Source: a virus. Taken from it: 60,040 nt of DNA. Of the stretch, positions 31,117-39,466 are shown piece by piece (position 1 is the stretch's first letter; each line of letters starts with the position of its first letter). The notes under the pieces were generated by a model, which saw nothing but the letters and a program-made list of their open reading frames with translations, made no database searches and had not been told where the DNA came from. The position numbers and the translations under genes are program-made. The DNA lies in IMG/VR virus record IMGVR_UViG_3300044825_000703, positions 1-60,040 of that record; one strand, 5' to 3'.

Positions 31117-31407
31117 TCATTCCCCTTTGTTGATGAAATCAGCGAACAGCCAGACGGATGCGGGAACCCCGCTTGAATCGTGGCGCAAATGCTCGGCGGG
31201 TTTGTCGGTCCCCAGCGGGAAGGTGACCAATCGGGAGCAGGTGAACCCGTGCCGCTCCAGCTCGGCCATGGTGGCCCCGAGGCGGGTCCGTCCGATTGCA
31301 ACCCGGAACCCGTTCGGCAGTCGCTCATAGAATGCGGAGCCCGCAGCGGCGCAGGCGTCCATGATCGCGCTGCGCTCCGGCCAGGGTCGATCAGCGTAGG
31401 CGGTCAT
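31117..31407 (-). CDS. Hypothetical protein
   Basis: 96 residues. RSAIMDACAAAGSAFYERLPNGFRVAIGRTRLG... gives an alpha/beta domain; no family recognised. Its start overlaps the upstream stop (ATGA). Confidence 0.65.
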   Translation of the reverse strand: MTAYADRPWPERSAIMDACAAAGSAFYERLPNGFRVAIGRTRLGATMAELERHGFTCSRLVTFPLGTDKPAEHLRHDSSGVPASVWLFADFINKGE

Positions 31408-31712
31408 TCTGCGGCTTCCAAGTTTGCAAGGGCAGTCCTAGCATGATCGAGGGCGCTGCGCTCGGCGTGACTCAATCCGCCCGACCCGGTCGGACGCATC
31501 GTTACCGCTAAATGCAAGCCCCTCAGTGCTGCGGCCGCGTTTGAGTAGTTGTCCATTGCGACGGCCAATCGCATCAACTCGGCGCGGGCGGCGGCGGATT
31601 CGTCGCCATAGTCACCGTTCCGGGCTATTGAGTCGATCAATAGCGGCATGACCGCTGTCCAGGTCGGGCAGATAAACCACGGGCGGGCCGTGATGCTGTC
31701 TTTCGTTTCCAT
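31404..31712 (-). CDS. Hypothetical protein
   Basis: 102 residues from METKDSITARPWF; helical and Ala-rich. The ATG is preceded by CACTGCCA, then AAGGGG, a motif shared with several leftward genes. No family recognised. Confidence 0.65.
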   Translation of the reverse strand: METKDSITARPWFICPTWTAVMPLLIDSIARNGDYGDESAAARAELMRLAVAMDNYSNAAAALRGLHLAVTMRPTGSGGLSHAERSALDHARTALANLEAAE

Positions 31713-31737
31713 GTGATCCCCTTTGGCAGTGAGGCGC

Positions 31738-31780
31738 AAAACACGCCCGAGAGCACCCCGCGAGGCGCTCCCGGTCGGGC
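31738..31780 (-). terminator. Three-arm GC hairpin, copy 1
   Basis: Minus-strand RNA folds as outer stem GCCCGA/TCGGGC enclosing GAGCGCC/GGTGCTC, then GUGUUUU. A similar element lies at 32292-32323, in each case between a stop codon and CACTGCCA plus the next start. A weak terminator or processing element. Confidence 0.5.
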
Positions 31781-31781
31781 T

Positions 31782-31958
31782 TTACTCCAGCTCGGCGGCG
31801 TAGTCCTCCAGGCTAGTGACCAGTCCGTCGAAATCTTCGGACGGTCCCAGCATTGTGGCCATGAGGTAGACCGTGCGCGGGTCAAGCCCCAGCTCGTCGG
31901 CGAGTGAATCGAGATAGTCGCGGCGGGTCTGAAATCCGTTTTCCTGATAGATCGTCAT
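31782..31958 (-). CDS. Small acidic protein
   Basis: 58 residues, MTIYQENGFQTRRDYLDSLADELGL..., acidic with a helix-turn-helix-like middle (LADELGLDPRTVYLMATML). ATGA overlap with the membrane protein upstream. Function unknown. Confidence 0.6.
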   Translation of the reverse strand: MTIYQENGFQTRRDYLDSLADELGLDPRTVYLMATMLGPSEDFDGLVTSLEDYAAELE

Positions 31959-32101
31959 TTGGCAGTGCTCCAGAGTTTGCGCGCGCCAGTGGCGGCGAGG
32001 GTTAGCCCGATGAGGGCGAGGGGTGCTACAAGGGACAGAGGCGCATGGTCGGCATCAACGGCGGCCATACAAAGCACGACGCCGAGAATGAGCCGGATCA
32101 T
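31955..32101 (-). CDS. Small membrane protein
   Basis: 48 residues with two hydrophobic segments (MIRLILGVVLCMAAV and LSLVAPLALIGLTLAATGA) and a basic C-terminus. ATGA overlaps at both ends. Probably inner-membrane; could be a minor holin or superinfection protein, without evidence for either. Confidence 0.6.
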   Translation of the reverse strand: MIRLILGVVLCMAAVDADHAPLSLVAPLALIGLTLAATGARKLWSTAK

Positions 32102-32259
32102 TGCGCCACCTCGAATCGCGGAAGGCGTCGAATCCACGCGTCGCCGTCGCGGTAGCTGTAGGGCGTTATCGTGTCGGCTATCCCGAGAGATTGAAGGCGG
32201 TGCATGTCGGCGGCAATCCAGCCGTGACCGGGGTCCTGTACATAGTCCAGTGTCATCAT
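32098..32259 (-). CDS. Small hypothetical protein
   Basis: 53 residues, MMTLDYVQDPGHGWIAADMH..., ending LPRFEVAQ. CACTGCCA then GAGGAAA precede the paired ATGs. No family recognised. Confidence 0.6.
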   Translation of the reverse strand: MMTLDYVQDPGHGWIAADMHRLQSLGIADTITPYSYRDGDAWIRRLPRFEVAQ

Positions 32260-32291
32260 GGTTTCCTCGTGGCAGTGTGACGCAAGGCGCG

Positions 32292-32323
32292 CCCGTGTGC
32301 CCCCGAAGGGGCAAGCGGTCGGG
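32292..32323 (-). terminator. Three-arm GC hairpin, copy 2
   Basis: TGCCCC/GGGGCA with a 4-base loop inside CCCG/CGGG. Same layout as the element at 31738 but with no clear U-tract, so processing or structural insulation is as likely as termination. Confidence 0.45.
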
Positions 32324-32325
32324 TC

Positions 32326-32574
32326 TTACATGTAAACGGCGTGGATCGTGACGCAGGCGCCCATAATGCCGGTGGCCTCGCATCGCGCGAACTCGTCGCG
32401 GTCATCTGTGACGCGCCAGTGCGAGAATGAGAGCTCTCCGGGGGCGTTATCCATGGCGTACGCTTCCAGCCCTTCAATCGCGGCTGTTTCCTCGTCGGTC
32501 AGGTCGGCCTCGCCGTAGGCAATCCACGGGATGAAGTATTCACCGATGCGATAAGCAATGGTCTCTGTGGTCAT
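32326..32574 (-). CDS. MTTETIAYRIGEYFIP family protein
   Basis: 82 residues from ATG 32574 (GGAGG 7 bases upstream). The N-terminus MTTETIAYRIGEYFIPWI followed by DLTDEE is a known phage small-protein type without assigned function. Confidence 0.7.
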   Translation of the reverse strand: MTTETIAYRIGEYFIPWIAYGEADLTDEETAAIEGLEAYAMDNAPGELSFSHWRVTDDRDEFARCEATGIMGACVTIHAVYM

Positions 32575-32576
32575 GA

Positions 32577-32888
32577 TCAAGCCTCCGGGTTAAGGTGGGC
32601 GCGGAGTTCGGCGCGGGTGACGGGTTCACCGTACAGCATAATCGTCCAGGTACAGTCGCGGCCGTCCGCCGCCATATACATGCCGGCCGTGGCATCGCCG
32701 TCGGTGTACTGGTAGGCGATTGCATCCCATGCCCAAGTGTCACCGAGCCACTCCGCGAGCGTGGCGGCGTGTTCGTCATCAAGGTGAGGAATGACTTCCT
32801 CGATCCACTCGGGCCGGGAGATCTCCACAGGGACGCAGGTCAAGGGGAGAGCAAGGGTCCGATGCTCGCACGTCAAGTACAGGTACAT
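32577..32888 (-). CDS. Hypothetical protein
   Basis: 103 residues from MYLYLTCEHRTLALPL (GGGA 6 bases upstream). Acidic, Trp-rich centre (LGDTWAWDAIAYQYTDGDA). Function unknown. Confidence 0.65.
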   Translation of the reverse strand: MYLYLTCEHRTLALPLTCVPVEISRPEWIEEVIPHLDDEHAATLAEWLGDTWAWDAIAYQYTDGDATAGMYMAADGRDCTWTIMLYGEPVTRAELRAHLNPEA

Positions 32889-32890
32889 GA

Positions 32891-33088
32891 TCATTCCCTC
32901 TCATGGATGAAGTGCCAGACTTGCGAAGGGTGAACCGTCCGAGTCTCGTATTCCGTCCGGGGCTCTAGGTTCCCTGTACGAATGAATACAGGATCCAGAA
33001 CCCGAATGTATCCAGGCAGAACAGTAGAGGGGGAAGCACGATACCCAGCACGATGAAGGGCAGCTATAGCGTCAGCGATTGTCATCAT
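32891..33088 (-). CDS. Small hypothetical protein
   Basis: 65 residues from MMTIADAIAALHRAGYRASP. CACTGCCA and CTGGAG precede the ATG. First gene of the leftward 30-33 kb unit, so its promoter must lie in 33089-33250. Function unknown. Confidence 0.65.
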   Translation of the reverse strand: MMTIADAIAALHRAGYRASPSTVLPGYIRVLDPVFIRTGNLEPRTEYETRTVHPSQVWHFIHERE

Positions 33089-33543
33089 GAACTCCAGTTG
33101 GCAGTGGAAACGATAGTGTGCCACAAAATTGTGCAAAAGGTTGAAATTTCAAGGGTTCGACCGCATAGGGGAAACCCTAAGAAAAATGTTGTTTTTGCAC
33201 AACACTTTTGCCCCTTTCGTCTCACATTGTGATACTCAACTGCCCCCTGAAACCGTCACGGTATTGTCTGGCGATACCTTGCCTGTTCGCGTTGTGTGGT
33301 CATGTTTCAAGTGAAACAGTGTCGTGTTATGCCGTCGCAGTGGTAGCCGGGGCGATGGCAGACAGTCGCTGGGCAGGCAATGCAACGCGTATTGTGTGGC
33401 GATACCGTCAGACAGTCGCGGCATGCGTCGCGTCATGATGCGTGGCGGCGGACCGGGGACGTCATGCGGGAGGCGGGGACGGAGACCCCACCGGAGGGGG
33501 ACCCCGTCGTGCGCCCGCGCCTGCGCCCACCCGTATACATTGG

Positions 33544-33720
33544 AATCCGCACACTTGATGTTCAATATGTACTGACTGGGTCCGCACATTCGACGTCTTA
33601 CTTTTGTCAACTTAGATCCGCGCACTTGATGCTTAACCTTTGTTGATATGGCCTGCCCGTCATCCAAGACGACTTGATACTTGTGTATCCGCATCTACTA
33701 CCTTGGTATTGTTTCTTGAT
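33544..33720 (+). repeat. Degenerate tandem repeats of about 35.5 bp
   Basis: TCCGC occurs at 33546, 33581, 33617 and 33688, spacings 35, 36 and 71. Consensus is roughly TCCGCNCACTTGATG, then TTAA and TTTGTTGATAT in the later part of each unit. The unit expected near 33653 is decayed. The period is not a whole number of helical turns. Possible iterons or activator sites for the late genes. Confidence 0.65.
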
Positions 33721-33723
33721 ATT

Positions 33724-33753
33724 TTGACAGTTGGTACGTTCCGATGGGAATAT
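33724..33753 (+). promoter_or_regulatory. Candidate late promoter
   Basis: Consensus TTGACA at 33724-33729 with a poor -10 (GAATAT at 33748-33753, spacer 18), immediately after the tandem repeats and about 20 bases before the small terminase ATG. The weak -10 would fit an activated promoter. Confidence 0.45.
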
Positions 33754-33771
33754 TCGGAGTGGAGGTGTTGT

Positions 33772-34140
33772 ATGAGTAAGTGGAAGGAGGTGTTGGAGAG
33801 TGCGGAGCCGTTGAATCCTGTGCAGATACGGGCGTTGGTGGTGGAGCGTTTGTTGCAACATGCTGTGGATGAAGAGATTAGTCCGGCGCAGAGGTTGAAG
33901 GCTTTGGGGATGTTGGGGAAGGTTACGGAGGTAGGGGCCTTTACTGAGAGGAAGCAGGTAGAGCATGTGAAGGATCCTGGGGTGGTGAAGGATGAGTTGA
34001 TTAGTGCGTTGAGGGCTGCGTTGAAGAATCCGCAGAAAGCGTTGGAGGGGTTGAGGAGGGAGGAGAACAGGGATGTTGTGATAGACCCCCCTCCCCCTGA
34101 AGAAGTTGTGGATGTAGACCCCACCACCCCTGAGAAGTGA
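33772..34140 (+). CDS. terS: Putative terminase small subunit
   Basis: 122 residues from ATG 33772 (GGAGGTG upstream). Helical, acidic C-terminus with Pro runs (DPPPPEE). No sequence family can be assigned; the role is inferred from its place before the large terminase and from its size. Codon use is unusual, with many TTG and GTG codons, unlike neighbouring genes. Confidence 0.55.
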   Translation: MSKWKEVLESAEPLNPVQIRALVVERLLQHAVDEEISPAQRLKALGMLGKVTEVGAFTERKQVEHVKDPGVVKDELISALRAALKNPQKALEGLRREENRDVVIDPPPPEEVVDVDPTTPEK

Positions 34141-34159
34141 AATAGGCCCCCTTGTGGAT

Positions 34160-34366
34160 ATGACACCCCGTCAAAAGGAACTGTATGTTGCTATACAGGC
34201 GTTTTGGGATCAGTACGGTTATGGTCCTTCTGTGGATGAGTTACAGAGGATGATTGGGGCCAGGAGTAGGGGCTGGGTGTATGCAACGATGATGAAGCTC
34301 GTTGATCGAGGGCACTGCACGTATTTGAAGAACCAACACCGATCCATCCGGCCAGTCAATGGATAA
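34160..34366 (+). CDS. LexA-like N-terminal winged-helix protein
   Basis: 68 residues. MTPRQKELYVAIQAFWDQYGYGPSVDEL and GARSRGWVYATMMKLVDRGHC follow the LexA DNA-binding domain (helix-turn-helix with PS-x-x-E). No protease domain. It may regulate late transcription or subvert SOS-type sites. Overlaps the terminase start by 8 bases; the ribosome site is weak. Confidence 0.7.
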   Translation: MTPRQKELYVAIQAFWDQYGYGPSVDELQRMIGARSRGWVYATMMKLVDRGHCTYLKNQHRSIRPVNG

Positions 34367-36854
34367 AGACCTCGTACAAATCCTGAAAGGTCTGGATGAG
34401 AGCAAGCTCCCGGACTTTGTAGAACAACTCCCTGCTATTGAGAGACAGATACTGCTCAATACACTGAAGGAGTATCAGGAGCTTACAGAGAGGGAGAAGA
34501 GCCAGCAGGACTTCATGTCGTATGTGAAGACGGTCTGGCCAGCGTTTATACCGGGCAGACATCACTCCATCATCGCCTCGAAGTTCGAGGAGATCGCCGA
34601 AGGAAAGAAAAAGCGCCTGATCATCTGCCTCCCACCTCGGCATGCTCTTCTTACATCTACAAAGATCCCCACAACAGAAGGCTTCAAACGCCTCTCAGAA
34701 CTTCAAGTGGGAGATCACGTCTTCGGCCCAGACGGCAAACCTACCAAGGTCATCGGAAAATCTGAAGTCTTCAAGAACAGAACGCTCTATAGAGTGATTA
34801 CAGACGACGGAGCGTTCCTTGATGTGGACGGAGAACACCTCTGGACAGTAGGCAACGTCACCAAACCCCTCGAAGTCACTATGACCACCGAGGAACTCTA
34901 TAAGAGACAGCAGTCAGGAAAGGTCAGCAAACCTAGACTGCCGTATGTAGAGCCCGTCGAGTACCCCAAGAAAAGACTCCCAATCGACCCATACGTCCTC
35001 GGCGTGTTCTTGGGAGACCACCATCCTCTGTATGGAAGCATCCGACACAAACTCAAAGACGCCCCGTATATCAGGAAAGAGATCCTCCGAAGAAAGTACA
35101 AGATCGAAAAGCAGTTTCGGTTCCACAACTACCACCTCGAACGCTTCAAACCCCACATCGCCAAGCTACAGGTGATGCGAAGAAAACATATCCCACCGGC
35201 CTATCTCACAGCTTCTATTGAACAGAGAAAAGACCTGCTGATGGGATTGATTGATAACCGCAGTGTCGTGAACCACAAAGGCCAGATATTCATCGGCCAA
35301 ACTCAAAAACAAATGGTGCTCGACCTGTGTCAGTTGTTATCAAGTCTTGGTATCAAGCCCCATGTTTATAAGATCAAGGTCAACAAACCAAACAAAGATT
35401 ATGGTGAGTTGTGGCGGGTTATGTTCTATGCACCGGGATTAACTAAGATCCCGAGAAAGCTAGAACGAATGAGGGAGCCTGACAAAATAGGCCGATATAT
35501 TCGAGTTGAGAAACTACATACTACTGGTGATGTCCAGTGTATTAAGGTTGATCGAAGGGATGGATTATTCCTGGCTGGAGAGGAATATATCTGCACACAT
35601 AATACCAAGAGTGAGTTTGCGAGCTATTTATTACCTGCTTGGTATTTGGGAAAGTACCCAGACAAGAAGATTATCCAGTGCTCAAACACAGCCGAACTTG
35701 CAGTGGGCTTTGGGCGGAAAGTCAGGAACCTTGTAAACAGTGATCTGTACGCCAAGGTGTTCCCTGGTGTGAAGCTGAGACAGGACTCTAAAGCGGCAGG
35801 TAGGTGGTCTACGAACGCCAACGGTGAGTATTTTGCTATTGGTGCTGGGGGCACGGTGACGGGCAAGGGCGCGGATCTGTTGATCATTGACGACCCACAC
35901 TCTGAGCAGGAGGCCGCACTGGCCGCTCATGATCCGAAGGTCTACGACAAGGTGTATGAGTGGTACACCTCTGGCCCTCGTCAGCGTTTACAGCCTGGCG
36001 GGGCCATCATCGTGGTCATGACTCGATGGGGGAAGCGGGATCTGGTGGGTCAGGTTTTGAAGGCCGCCGCACAAAGGGGTGGTGAAGACTGGGAGGTGGT
36101 GGAGTTCCCAGCAATCATGCCATCCGGCAAGCCTGTGTGGCCTGAGTTCTGGAGTTTGAAGGAACTCGAAGCCCTCCGAGAAGAGCTGCCTAACAGTAAG
36201 TGGCAAGCCCAGTATCAGCAGAACCCGGTCTCAGAAGAGGCTGCGGTCATCAAACGAGAGTGGTGGCAGCGATGGGAGGATGAAGATCCGCCAAGCTGTG
36301 AGTTCGTGCTGCAAGCGTGGGATACAGCTTTTGAGAAACACCAGCGGGCTGACTACTCGGCCTGTACAACATGGGGCGTCTTTTATAGAGCCGATGATCA
36401 CGGTGAGACTCAGGCCAACATCATCCTGTTGAATGCTGTCAGGGACAAGGTTGAGTTCCCTGATTTGAAGAAAATGGTGATGGAGCAGTACAAGGAATGG
36501 GATCCTGACTCTGTGATCATTGAGAAACGTGCTTCTGGCGCTCCATTGATCTATGAGTTGCGAGCCATGAATGTGATGGTTCAAGAGTTTACGCCCGCGA
36601 AGGGGAACGATAAGATAAGTCGGCTGAATGCCGTTTCAGACATCTTTGCTTCTGGACGAGTTTGGGCTCCTAACACTTCATGGGCAGAAGAGGTAATCGA
36701 CGAAGTGGCCGGTTTTCCTAACTCTGAACACGATGACTATGTGGATACAGTCTCGTTGGCACTCATGAGATTTCGTCGTGGAGGGTACATTCGTACCGCT
36801 ATGGACGAAGATGATGAGCCCTCCTACAACCGTAGACGCCCTGCGTACTACTAA
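34359..36854 (+). CDS. terL: Large terminase subunit split by an intein
   Basis: 831 residues translated, 511 after splicing. Walker A is LPPRH joined to TKSE (residues 91-95 with 416-419). Walker B LLIIDDPHSEQEA lies near 505. The C-terminal RNase H-like nuclease has LQAWDTAFEK, VIIEKRASGAP and HDDYVDTVSLAL supplying Asp, Glu and Asp. The motor pumps DNA into the procapsid and the nuclease cuts the concatemer. The intein interrupts the ATP-binding loop, so packaging depends on splicing. Confidence 0.93.
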   Translation: MDKDLVQILKGLDESKLPDFVEQLPAIERQILLNTLKEYQELTEREKSQQDFMSYVKTVWPAFIPGRHHSIIASKFEEIAEGKKKRLIICLPPRHALLTSTKIPTTEGFKRLSELQVGDHVFGPDGKPTKVIGKSEVFKNRTLYRVITDDGAFLDVDGEHLWTVGNVTKPLEVTMTTEELYKRQQSGKVSKPRLPYVEPVEYPKKRLPIDPYVLGVFLGDHHPLYGSIRHKLKDAPYIRKEILRRKYKIEKQFRFHNYHLERFKPHIAKLQVMRRKHIPPAYLTASIEQRKDLLMGLIDNRSVVNHKGQIFIGQTQKQMVLDLCQLLSSLGIKPHVYKIKVNKPNKDYGELWRVMFYAPGLTKIPRKLERMREPDKIGRYIRVEKLHTTGDVQCIKVDRRDGLFLAGEEYICTHNTKSEFASYLLPAWYLGKYPDKKIIQCSNTAELAVGFGRKVRNLVNSDLYAKVFPGVKLRQDSKAAGRWSTNANGEYFAIGAGGTVTGKGADLLIIDDPHSEQEAALAAHDPKVYDKVYEWYTSGPRQRLQPGGAIIVVMTRWGKRDLVGQVLKAAAQRGGEDWEVVEFPAIMPSGKPVWPEFWSLKELEALREELPNSKWQAQYQQNPVSEEAAVIKREWWQRWEDEDPPSCEFVLQAWDTAFEKHQRADYSACTTWGVFYRADDHGETQANIILLNAVRDKVEFPDLKKMVMEQYKEWDPDSVIIEKRASGAPLIYELRAMNVMVQEFTPAKGNDKISRLNAVSDIFASGRVWAPNTSWAEEVIDEVAGFPNSEHDDYVDTVSLALMRFRRGGYIRTAMDEDDEPSYNRRRPAYY
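34644..35603 (+). mobile_element. Ala1, WCT-type (class 3) intein with decayed LAGLIDADG domain
   Basis: 320 residues, terminase residues 96-415. It begins ALLTSTKIPTTEG (Ala1, no N-terminal nucleophile); block B GEHLWTVG has the Trp, VQCIKVDRRDGLFLAG the Cys, and CTHN the Thr before His-Asn, followed by Thr+1. This is the WCT set of class 3 inteins. The endonuclease motifs are damaged: YVLGVFLGDHH keeps Asp but loses Gly, and LLMGLIDNRSV has Arg where the catalytic Asp should be. The N-terminal half has C-ending codons unlike the extein, suggesting transfer. Confidence 0.9.
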
Positions 36855-36863
36855 GGAAACACA

Positions 36864-39272
36864 ATGATTGACAAGTCGTTTTACCAAGCGCCCCAAGGCA
36901 TGATTGACTTGGAAGAGCCAGAAGTTGAGATTGTTATTGAGGATCCCGAGTCGGTTGGCATCAAAATCGGCGATGTTGAACTGTCCATTGAAAAGGAAGA
37001 ACCCGACTTTGGCGAGAATCTAGCCGAAAGCATGGATTCTCAGGCACTGGCTCATCTTGCCGGTGAGTTGCTGAGCGACTTTGAAATGGATCTTTCGTCC
37101 AGAAAAGACTGGATCCAGACGTATGTAGACGGCCTCGAACTCCTTGGCATGAAGATCGAGGACCGGACGGAGCCTTGGCCTGGTGCTTGTGGCGTCTACC
37201 ACCCACTTCTGGCTGAAACGCTTGTGAAGTTCCAAGCAGAAACGATCATGGAGACCTTCCCGGCTCAGGGTCCGGTCAAGACACAGATCATCGGCAAGGA
37301 AACGCCCGAGAAAAAAGATGCAGCGGTTCGTGTCAAAGATGACATGAACTACCGTTTGACGGATCAGATGGCCGAATACCGGCCTGAACACGAGCGAATG
37401 CTGTGGGGCCTGGGTCTCGCGGGTAATGCTTTCAAAAAGGTCTACTACGATCCGAACTTTGAGCGGCCCGTGGCCACCTTTGTTCCGGCCGAAGACATGG
37501 TTGTGCCATACGGCGCATCTAGTCTTGCGACGGCAGAGCGTGTTACCCATGTAATGCGGAAGACGAAGAACGAGATTGTGCGTCTTCAGGCAGCAGGGTT
37601 CTATCGTGACGTGGAACTGGGTGATCCCGTTGCAACACTGGACGAGGTGGAGAAGAAGATTGCCGAGAAGATGGGCTTCCAGGCCACCTCGGATGACCGC
37701 TTCAAGCTCCTTGAGATGCACGTCAACCTGGATCTTCCGGGATATGAAGACATGGAAGACGGAGAGCCGACTGGCATTGCTCTTCCGTATGTGGTCACCC
37801 TAGAGAAGAACACTCAAACGATTCTGGCCATTCGACGGAACTGGCACCCGGATGATCCGCTGCAACTCAAGCGCAATCACTTTGTCCACTACGGCTATGT
37901 TCCTGGATTCGGCTTCTATCATTTCGGCCTGATCCATCTCATCGGGGCGTTTGCCAAGTCAGGCACATCTCTCATCCGGCAATTGGTCGATGCCGGAACG
38001 CTCTCGAATCTGCCCGGTGGATTCAAAACCCGTGGTCTGCGAGTCAAAGGCGATGACACCCCAATCTCTCCGGCAGAGTGGCGAGACGTGGATGTTGCTT
38101 CCGGGACGATCAAAGACAACATCCTGCCGCTTCCATACAAGGAGCCCAGTCAGGTTTTGGCAGGATTGCTGGACAAGATCATTGATGAGGGACGGAGGTT
38201 TGCGTCTGCGGCCGATCTAAAGGTTGCGGACATGTCAGCGCAGAGTCCTGTTGGGACGACGCTGGCGATTCTGGAGCGGACCCTCAAGATCATGTCCGCC
38301 ATTCAGGCCCGTATTCACTACTCAATGAAGCAGGAGTTCAAGCTCCTGAAGGACATCATTCGGGACTACACACCGGAAGAGTATGACTATCAGCCGGTAG
38401 AAGGAACGCCGAGGGCCAAGAAGGCGGACTACGACCAGGTTGACGTGATTCCTGTGTCCGATCCAAACGCTGCAACGATGTCGCAGAAGGTGGTTCAGTA
38501 TCAGGCGGTGTTGCAGCTAGCTCAATCGGCTCCTCAGTTGTACGACTTGGCTCAGCTACATCGTCAGATGTTGGATGTCTTGGGGGTCAAGAACGCATCC
38601 AAGCTCGTCAAAGTTGAAGATGACGAAAAACCGACAGATCCGATCACCGAGAACATGAACATGCTTCGTATGAAGCCGCTCAAGGCGTTCTCGTTCCAAG
38701 ACCAAGACGCTCATATTGCAGCGCACCAAGCGTTCTTGCAGGATCCGAAGACGGCCCAGATGATCGGCCAGAATCCGTTGGCCAATCAGATGATGGCGGC
38801 GATGCAGGCTCACATTGCAGAGCACTACGCCTTCTCGTACAGGAACATGATTGAGCAGCAAGTGGGTGGACCGTTGCTCCAGACCGGTGAGGATGAGCCT
38901 CTGCCGCCGGATATGGAGAACGCCGTCGCACGGATGGTTGCCCAAGCGGCCCAGCAGCTTACACAGAAGCACATGGCCGAAGCCCAGCAACAGCAGGCGC
39001 AGCAACAAGCACAAGATCCGATCATTCAGATGCAGATGCAGGAACTCCAGCTCAAAGGACAGGAGATCCAGCGTAAAGCACAGAAAGATCAGATTGATGC
39101 ACAACTTAGGATGCAGCAACAACAGATCGAGCAGGAGCGCATTGCCTCACAGGAAAGGCAGGCGACCGCAGCAATGCAGTCCCGAGAAGAGATCGAGGGG
39201 CTAAAGATTGGCGTAGACATCGCCAAAAGCACCGAAGCCAGACCGGCTAAGGGCACAACCGAGGAGCGTTAA
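36864..39272 (+). CDS. Portal protein
   Basis: 802 residues. ELLSDFEMDLSSRKDWIQTYVDGLELLG and WPGACGVYHPLLAETLVKFQAETI near the N-terminus, and a long Gln/Ala/Met coiled-coil C-terminus (about 680-780), match the large portal proteins of uncultured podovirus-like phages. It forms the dodecameric DNA channel and anchors terminase. The TAATG join with the next gene and the order terminase-portal-scaffold-capsid support it. Confidence 0.88.
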   Translation: MIDKSFYQAPQGMIDLEEPEVEIVIEDPESVGIKIGDVELSIEKEEPDFGENLAESMDSQALAHLAGELLSDFEMDLSSRKDWIQTYVDGLELLGMKIEDRTEPWPGACGVYHPLLAETLVKFQAETIMETFPAQGPVKTQIIGKETPEKKDAAVRVKDDMNYRLTDQMAEYRPEHERMLWGLGLAGNAFKKVYYDPNFERPVATFVPAEDMVVPYGASSLATAERVTHVMRKTKNEIVRLQAAGFYRDVELGDPVATLDEVEKKIAEKMGFQATSDDRFKLLEMHVNLDLPGYEDMEDGEPTGIALPYVVTLEKNTQTILAIRRNWHPDDPLQLKRNHFVHYGYVPGFGFYHFGLIHLIGAFAKSGTSLIRQLVDAGTLSNLPGGFKTRGLRVKGDDTPISPAEWRDVDVASGTIKDNILPLPYKEPSQVLAGLLDKIIDEGRRFASAADLKVADMSAQSPVGTTLAILERTLKIMSAIQARIHYSMKQEFKLLKDIIRDYTPEEYDYQPVEGTPRAKKADYDQVDVIPVSDPNAATMSQKVVQYQAVLQLAQSAPQLYDLAQLHRQMLDVLGVKNASKLVKVEDDEKPTDPITENMNMLRMKPLKAFSFQDQDAHIAAHQAFLQDPKTAQMIGQNPLANQMMAAMQAHIAEHYAFSYRNMIEQQVGGPLLQTGEDEPLPPDMENAVARMVAQAAQQLTQKHMAEAQQQQAQQQAQDPIIQMQMQELQLKGQEIQRKAQKDQIDAQLRMQQQQIEQERIASQERQATAAMQSREEIEGLKIGVDIAKSTEARPAKGTTEER

Positions 39273-39466
39273 TGAGCAAAGACCTTCTAATGTATCTCTC
39301 AAAAAAGATACAGGAAGAGATGGAGCAGATTGAAAACGACCTACCGATGGGCACAGCAAAGGACATCAGCGACTACAAATATGCGTGTGGTGTCTACCGT
39401 GGCTTGATGGTAGCCAACAACATCTTGGCCGAAACCGCAGAACGGTGGGAGAGCATAGATGAGTGA
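39272..39466 (+). CDS. Small head-module protein
   Basis: 64 residues, MSKDLLMYLSKKIQEEMEQIE..., helical, with YACGVYRGLMVANNILAE. A type often found after phage portal genes; possibly a minor capsid or assembly factor. Confidence 0.65.
   Translation: MSKDLLMYLSKKIQEEMEQIENDLPMGTAKDISDYKYACGVYRGLMVANNILAETAERWESIDE

Larger units (their letters stand above)
33089..33771. promoter_or_regulatory. 683-base repeat-rich control region (possible origin)
   Basis: No convincing gene. Holds, in order: TTGTGCAAAA/TTTTGCACAA 10-bp arms (33129-33138, 33193-33202) around TTGAAATTTCAA; GTTTCA/TGAAAC (33304-33317); GTATTGTSTGGCGATACC twice (33261-33278, 33389-33406); CAGACAGTCGC twice (33359-33369, 33409-33419); a very GC-rich stretch (33440-33540); an about 35.5-bp tandem array (33544-33720); and a -35-like TTGACA (33724-33729). 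Divergent transcription starts here; such density of repeats would suit an origin or late-switch control region. Confidence 0.6.

Noticed and set aside
33544-33720. Tandem array considered as a CRISPR remnant
   Set aside because: Units are contiguous and diverged with no constant repeat/spacer division, and no cas genes are present.
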